Origin: an uncultured Chromatiaceae bacterium
Lineage (GTDB): Bacteria; Pseudomonadota; Gammaproteobacteria; Enterobacterales; Alteromonadaceae
DNA: 10,288 nucleotides
Assembly (NCBI GenBank): GCA_946481195.1
Contig: CAMLNG010000094.1
Span: 1-10,288, forward strand
Direction of reading: 5' to 3'
The notes below the pieces were generated by a model. The model worked only from the letters and a program-made list of their open reading frames with translations, did not search any database and was not told the origin of the DNA. The translations under genes and the position numbers were made by a program. How positions within the stretch are numbered: position 1 is the first letter of the stretch; each line of letters opens with the position of its first letter. Positions 7,168 through 10,288 of this stretch are shown one piece after another.

Positions 7168-8052
7168 ATGATGGCAGACAGAGCAAGCGGATTGTGGTTC
7201 AGCATTGCGCCGGTATTGGCTGGCTTTGCAGTGTTGACTCTGGCAGGCGTCGCCCCGCAGTTGTATCTGGTGCAGGCCGGCAGTTTACTGCTGGCGGCAG
7301 CGCTTATCTGGCTTGGTGCGCGTAGCGCCGGTGATGTGATGCCCGGCACTTTGCAGGCGCTGGCTTGTTTATTGGTGTTGTTGCTCGGTGCGCCTTTACT
7401 GACGGAGTTCAGCGGGGTAAGTGCAAACCAGCCGCAACGCTGGCTGCAGTTTGGTACTTTGCAGCTTTATAGCGGTGGTTTGTTATTGCCGGCCATTTTG
7501 GTGCTGGTGGCGGTTTTGTTGCAACAACCTGCAAGCCGGGCAGCGGCTTGTGGCATTTTGCTGGCTGGTGCTTTGTTTCTCGCGCTGCAACCAGACGCTG
7601 CGCAGCTGTTGGCACTGACCATTGCTTTTCCTTTGTTATATTTGCAGGCCTGCCGGCCCGGTGTCAGCGCGGGCTGGTTGCCGCTCGGCTGCTTTTTACC
7701 TTTGCTGGCCTTGTGTTACTGGGCTTTGCAGCAGCAGGACGTTCTGCAAAGTGTGCCTTATGTTGAAGGTGTGTTTGCGCTGGCATGGAGTTTTGCCTGG
7801 TGGAGCGGTGCATTAGTGATTGGTGCTGCAGTGCTGTTGTTACTGGTGCTGTACCGGCAAAGTCTGCTCGACCAACCCTGGCTTGCTGCCGTCGCGGTTT
7901 ATTATGCCGTGTTATACGGCGGCTCAGTGGCCGGCGCTACACCAGCGCCGCTGCTAGGCTATGGTGCTGCGCCAGTGCTGGGGTTTGGCCTGATGCTGGG
8001 GCTGTCGTTATGGCTGCGGCAACGGCCGCAAGCTGATCTGCGGAGTTTTTAA
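7168..8052 (+). CDS. Multipass membrane protein, probable divergent SEDS (FtsW/RodA-like) relative
   Basis: Inner-membrane protein of 294 residues made mostly of hydrophobic spans. The ATG at 7168 (a second ATG follows directly) has AAAGGA 8 bases upstream. I read it as a shrunken relative of FtsW/RodA, the peptidoglycan glycosyltransferases. NQPQRWLQFGTLQLYSGGLLLPA (87-109) resembles the SEDS GARRWIxLGxxxxQPSExxK block. LALQPDAAQLLA (138-149) resembles LQPDLGT. The C-terminal PAPLLGYGAAPVLGF (259-273) resembles PLPFxSYGGSS. The long periplasmic loop with the catalytic HTDFIF motif is almost gone: VPYVEGVFALAW (196-207) stands there, with E200 roughly where the catalytic Asp would be. Length is well below the usual 370-plus. 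Glycosyltransferase activity is therefore doubtful. The stop overlaps the methyltransferase start (TAATG). The assignment comes from motif reading alone. Confidence 0.55.
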   Translation: MMADRASGLWFSIAPVLAGFAVLTLAGVAPQLYLVQAGSLLLAAALIWLGARSAGDVMPGTLQALACLLVLLLGAPLLTEFSGVSANQPQRWLQFGTLQLYSGGLLLPAILVLVAVLLQQPASRAAACGILLAGALFLALQPDAAQLLALTIAFPLLYLQACRPGVSAGWLPLGCFLPLLALCYWALQQQDVLQSVPYVEGVFALAWSFAWWSGALVIGAAVLLLLVLYRQSLLDQPWLAAVAVYYAVLYGGSVAGATPAPLLGYGAAPVLGFGLMLGLSLWLRQRPQADLRSF

Positions 8053-8657
8053 TGTCTCACGATTTTTTCGCCCAGAAAGCGGCGTCCTACGAACAAAACC
8101 CGCAGCGGGTCGACAATGTAGTCGCGATTGGACAGGCCATTAAAGCGCAGGTACTGCTAAACCGCGATATGCAACTGCTCGATTTTGGTTCCGGCACCGG
8201 CTTGTTATTACAACAAATTGCCCCTTTAGTTGGCAAAATCACTGCTCTGGATGTGTCACCGTCGATGAATGCACAGCTGCGCGCTAAAGCCGCGCATATT
8301 GGTTGTGAACTGGAAGTGCTGGAACAGGACCTGCTCCGGGAACCGCTGCAGCGTCGGTTTGACGGTATTATCTCTTCTATGACCTTGCATCATATTGCTG
8401 ATATTCCGGCATTGTTACTTGAGTTTCACCGGCTGCTCAAACCCGGTGGTTTTATCGCATTGGCTGATTTGGACCAGGAAGACGGTAGTTTTCATACCGA
8501 AGATACCGGGGTATTTCATTGTGGTTTTGATCGAGCAGATATTGCTGCAAAAGCACAAGCCGCCGGTTTTACTGAAGTGCAGGTCGTCGACGCCAGTGTG
8601 GTGCAAAAGCCGCATGGGCAATATCCGGTGTTTTTGTTAACCGGGCAGCGCGGCTAA
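8052..8657 (+). CDS. Class I SAM-dependent methyltransferase
   Basis: Cytoplasmic methyltransferase of 201 residues with the Rossmann-type fold. Motif I is LLDFGSGTGLLL (42-53), which binds S-adenosylmethionine. The acidic residue of the second strand is in ALDVSP (65-70). Further motifs are FDGIISSMTLHHIAD (103-117) and the post-motif RLLKPGGFIALADLD (127-141). The C-terminal GVFHCGFDRADI (153-164) is common in this general methyltransferase group. The substrate is not recognisable; the UbiE-like layout suggests a small molecule rather than DNA or RNA. Its ATG overlaps the stop of the upstream membrane-protein gene, with a GCGGAG ribosome binding site inside that gene, so translation of the two is coupled. 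Confidence 0.88.
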   Translation: MSHDFFAQKAASYEQNPQRVDNVVAIGQAIKAQVLLNRDMQLLDFGSGTGLLLQQIAPLVGKITALDVSPSMNAQLRAKAAHIGCELEVLEQDLLREPLQRRFDGIISSMTLHHIADIPALLLEFHRLLKPGGFIALADLDQEDGSFHTEDTGVFHCGFDRADIAAKAQAAGFTEVQVVDASVVQKPHGQYPVFLLTGQRG

Positions 8658-8699
8658 AACGCGCGGATGCTTTTGTCGATAGATTTGCAGAAACACATT

Positions 8700-8712
8700 G
8701 TTGCCAGGCAAC
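8700..8712. repeat. Short perfect palindrome between methyltransferase and cupin genes
   Basis: GTTGCCAGGCAAC is a 6-1-6 perfect inverted repeat in the 143-base gap before the cupin gene. It shares TTGCC/GGCAA half-sites with the operator-like palindromes near 1030, but its spacing is shorter and it lacks the central CG. A second weak repeat, GGCCA...TGGCC, lies at 8761-8775. The role is unknown. Confidence 0.25.
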
Positions 8713-8800
8713 TGGCTGTGCCGGGCAGCAGCGTTCCAGCAATATCTGTCCAGTGAAGTTGGCCACTGCCTGGCCTCTGACTCATTGCAAGGAACCTCCA

Positions 8801-9295
8801 ATGACTGAATCAACCAAACCGCGTGCTGCCGGCCCTTTGGCAGTGACAGCACAAGACGTCGCACCCCGGCAAAAGCCATCGATTTATCCTGCGCCTTTTG
8901 CCGCCATGATGCAGGGCCGGCAGAAGCGGGTGTTGGGTGATTTGTTTGGTCTTAAGAATTTTGGTGTCAATCTGACCGAGCTGGCGCCCGGGGCCATGTC
9001 GGCGCTGCGTCATCATCACCAAACACAGGATGAATTTATTTATATCCTCGAAGGCACACCAACGCTTATCACTGATGCCGGTGAGACGTTGCTTATGCCC
9101 GGCATGTGCGCTGGTTTTGCTGCCGGTAATGGCGATGGCCATCAGCTCATTAACCGCAGCAACGCTGTGGTGTGGTATCTGGAAGTGGGTGATCGCAGTG
9201 CCGGCGATGCCGTGATTTATCCGGATAATGACCTGCGCGCCGATTTCGTCTCCGGCCAGTGGCAATTCAGCCACAAAGACGGCACGCCTTATTAA
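8801..9295 (+). CDS. Single-domain cupin protein (COG3837-like)
   Basis: Small beta-barrel protein of 164 residues. The first cupin motif runs GAMSALRHHHQTQDEFIYILEG (64-85), with probable metal ligands among H71, H72, H73 and E78. The second motif runs MPGMCAGFAAGNGDGHQLIN (99-118), with H114 as the remaining ligand. The tail has YLEVGDRSAGDAVIYPDNDL, typical of the uncharacterised cupins often grouped in COG3837. The reaction or ligand is unknown. I chose the ATG at 8801 because AAGGA lies just ahead of it; an in-frame ATG at 8753 would add a 16-residue segment with no family resemblance and no good ribosome binding site. It sits 143 bases after the methyltransferase, so membership in the same operon is possible but unproven. 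Confidence 0.85.
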   Translation: MTESTKPRAAGPLAVTAQDVAPRQKPSIYPAPFAAMMQGRQKRVLGDLFGLKNFGVNLTELAPGAMSALRHHHQTQDEFIYILEGTPTLITDAGETLLMPGMCAGFAAGNGDGHQLINRSNAVVWYLEVGDRSAGDAVIYPDNDLRADFVSGQWQFSHKDGTPY

Positions 9296-9374
9296 GCTAA
9301 ATTTGGTGTAGAAATAGGTCCAATGCCGGCTTGTACGGGCAGACTGAACTCCGTATGCTGAGTGAAAGTTTATA

Positions 9375-9393
9375 AGGGGCTGTTGACGTTTGG
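9375..9393 (+). repeat. Left terminal inverted repeat of the MITE-like element
   Basis: AGGGGCTGTTGACGTTTGG, the exact reverse complement of 9622-9640. Confidence 0.85.
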
Positions 9394-9621
9394 CGGTTGA
9401 ATTTTGTTCGAATTGGTGGCGTTTTGGGCGCGAAACGAGGCGCGTGGCATAGTCATTCTATGTGAGCAACGAGTGACAAAGCCCAAAGCGCCACCAAACG
9501 AACCCACAGGGCAGCGTTTGGCAGCTCTTTCTGCAGCGTTAGTGCTCGTTTGTGTAGAATCACTACACGGCTCTCGCACTGCCTTGCATAAAAAGTTGCC
9601 AAACTGCTGCAAAAACAAACA

Positions 9622-9640
9622 CCAAACGTCAACAGCCCCT
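9622..9640 (-). repeat. Right terminal inverted repeat of the MITE-like element
   Basis: CCAAACGTCAACAGCCCCT, the exact reverse complement of 9375-9393. The next base outward (A at both ends) breaks the symmetry, which sets the repeat boundary. Confidence 0.85.
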
Positions 9641-9676
9641 AGCAGGCGCAACCAGGTAAAAAAACAACAGGGTGAG

Positions 9677-9691
9677 TTCCACTAAGTGGGA
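9677..9691. promoter_or_regulatory. Palindrome in the mmsA leader
   Basis: TTCCACTAAGTGGGA has 7-base arms around one central base, with one mismatched pair. It lies 120 bases before the mmsA start, a reasonable place for an operator of a catabolic gene. The binding protein is unknown. Confidence 0.3.
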
Positions 9692-9742
9692 TCTCTAAGC
9701 GCCTAAACGGAGCACAGACTTTGGGTGCAACCAAATACAGTG

Positions 9743-9756
9743 ACCGGCCAGCCGGT
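9743..9756. promoter_or_regulatory. Perfect palindrome in the mmsA leader
   Basis: ACCGGCCAGCCGGT is a 6-2-6 perfect inverted repeat. It follows TTTGGGTGCAACCAAA (9720-9735, 5-bp arms) and precedes the palindrome AGCGGCCGCT (9770-9779). The cluster could be an operator array or mRNA leader structure; nothing in the sequence decides between them. Confidence 0.3.
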
Positions 9757-9811
9757 TAAAGACAATCGCAGCGGCCGCTCAGAAGGCAGGCCGCGCAACG
9801 GGGAAAATGCT

Positions 9812-10288
9812 ATGACAACTCAGGTTCAGCTGTTTATCGATGGCGAATTTGTTCACTCAAAAAGTGAAAAACTAATCCCGGTGACCAATCCGGCCACCCA
9901 GGAAGTTATCGCGCAAGTGCCATGCGCGACTGCCGACGAAATGGCGCAGGCAATCGCTTCTGCCAAAACTGCTTTCCAGAGCTGGAAAGAAACACCGGTG
10001 TCAGAACGCGCGCGTCTGATGATGCGTTTTGCTGTGCTGCTGAAAGAACATCAGGCTGAGATTGCCGACATCATTTGCCGTGAACTGGGCAAAACGGTGG
10101 AAGATGCCAAAGGCGACGTCTGGCGTGGTATTGAAGTGGTCGAACAAGCGGCGAATATCCCGTCGCTGATGATGGGCGAAACCGTCGAGAACGTCGCCCG
10201 GTCTATTGACACCTACAGCTACATTCAGCCACTGGGTGTTTGTGTCGGTATTACGCCGTTTAACTTCCCGGCGATGATCCCGCTGTGG
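9812..10288 (+). CDS. mmsA: CoA-acylating methylmalonate-semialdehyde dehydrogenase, 5' part
   Basis: Cytoplasmic aldehyde dehydrogenase-family enzyme that oxidises methylmalonate or malonate semialdehyde to propionyl- or acetyl-CoA with NAD and CoA, used in valine, myo-inositol and beta-alanine breakdown. The first 159 residues are in the window. They begin [20 protein letters not shown] and include [17 protein letters not shown] (24-40), [19 protein letters not shown] (88-106), and the family-typical [20 protein letters not shown] (136-155). The conserved [12 protein letters not shown] and [14 protein letters not shown] distinguish MmsA from general aldehyde dehydrogenases. The catalytic cysteine lies beyond the window end. 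The start is the ATG at 9812, with GGGGA about 7 bases upstream. An ATG at 9807 is followed at once by a stop (ATG CTA TGA). The gene is separated from the cupin by the MITE-like element and its palindrome-rich leader. Confidence 0.92.
   Translation, partial: MTTQVQLFIDGEFVHSKSEKLIPVTNPATQEVIAQVPCATADEMAQAIASAKTAFQSWKETPVSERARLMMRFAVLLKEHQAEIADIICRELGKTVEDAKGDVWRGIEVVEQAANIPSLMMGETVENVARSIDTYSYIQPLGVCVGITPFNFPAMIPLW

Larger units (their letters stand above)
9375..9640. mobile_element. MITE-like non-autonomous element with nested hairpins
   Basis: The 266-bp element is bounded by perfect 19-bp terminal inverted repeats, and the pairing continues imperfectly for about another 15 bp inward. It has no transposase. 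Inside are two side-by-side stem-loops. The first joins GTTCG (9406-9410) and TTGGTGGCGTTTTGGGC (9413-9429) to GCCCAAAGCGCCACCAA (9481-9497, one mismatch) and CGAAC (9499-9503), with CATAG/CTATG at its tip. The second joins 9511-9523 to 9597-9610 and contains AGTGC/GCACT and GTGTAG/CTACAC (9552-9557, 9563-9568). The whole would fold as a three-way cruciform. No clear target duplication is visible; a TA lies at or beside each end. The parent insertion-sequence family is unknown to me. Confidence 0.75.
9296..9811. other. Gene-free region between cupin gene and mmsA
   Basis: This 516-base gap has three parts. 9296-9374 shows no recognisable feature beyond a weak TACGG/CCGTA repeat. 9375-9640 is the MITE-like element listed separately. 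9641-9811 is the mmsA leader with several short palindromes. Overlapping reading frames of 93 codons on both strands cross the element but have no supporting start context or family resemblance. Confidence 0.7.

Noticed and set aside
8753..8800. Upstream ATG for the cupin at 8753
   Set aside because: The added 16 residues look like translated leader, and the ATG at 8801 follows an AAGGA ribosome binding site.
9370..9685. Two overlapping reading frames of 93 codons on opposite strands across the MITE-like element
   Set aside because: They mirror the inverted-repeat structure, lack start signals and resemble no protein family that I know.

Overview
The window looks like a chromosomal segment from a Gram-negative gammaproteobacterium of the aquatic, polysaccharide-degrading kind. 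The evidence is a TonB-dependent receptor of the TonB-Xanth-Caul type, the enzymes KduD and KduI of unsaturated-uronate catabolism, a tripartite TRAP uptake system, and moderate-to-high GC with Shine-Dalgarno starts. Placement near Alteromonadales/Rheinheimera-like bacteria is inference; no rRNA or other taxonomic marker is present.

Region 1 (1-5815, with its regulator to 6981) is a uronate-utilisation locus. A TonB-dependent receptor reads leftward from 886 and runs off the window edge. It is broken by an apparent deletion of about 43 bp that shifts the frame near 420. A 374-base intergenic region (887-1260) separates it from a rightward gene set: kduD, kduI, then the TRAP transporter genes dctP, dctQ and dctM, which overlap each other by 8 and 1 bases, then a lacI-family regulator. 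In the expected scheme, oligouronides cross the outer membrane through the receptor, lyases outside this window release unsaturated monouronate, the TRAP system imports an acidic sugar, and KduI and KduD convert 5-keto-4-deoxyuronate to 2-keto-3-deoxygluconate. The kinase and aldolase that would finish the route are not in the window. Two LacI-type operator-like palindromes with a central CG lie between the divergent genes and are natural targets for the encoded regulator.

Region 2 (7168-9295) holds three genes of uncertain role. The first is a small multipass membrane protein that I read as a divergent, shortened SEDS (FtsW/RodA) relative that has probably lost its catalytic loop. It is translationally coupled (TAATG) to a class I SAM methyltransferase. 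A single-domain cupin follows after 143 bases.

Region 3 (9296-10288) is a 516-base gene-free stretch with a 266-bp MITE-like element (19-bp perfect terminal inverted repeats, two nested internal stem-loops, no transposase), then a palindrome-rich leader, then the first 159 codons of mmsA (CoA-acylating methylmalonate-semialdehyde dehydrogenase), cut by the window end.

The main points for a second look are the broken outer-membrane receptor beside an otherwise intact uptake and catabolic locus, the twin operators, the degenerate SEDS-like/methyltransferase pair, and the MITE. No RNA genes, CRISPR arrays or intact insertion sequences were seen.
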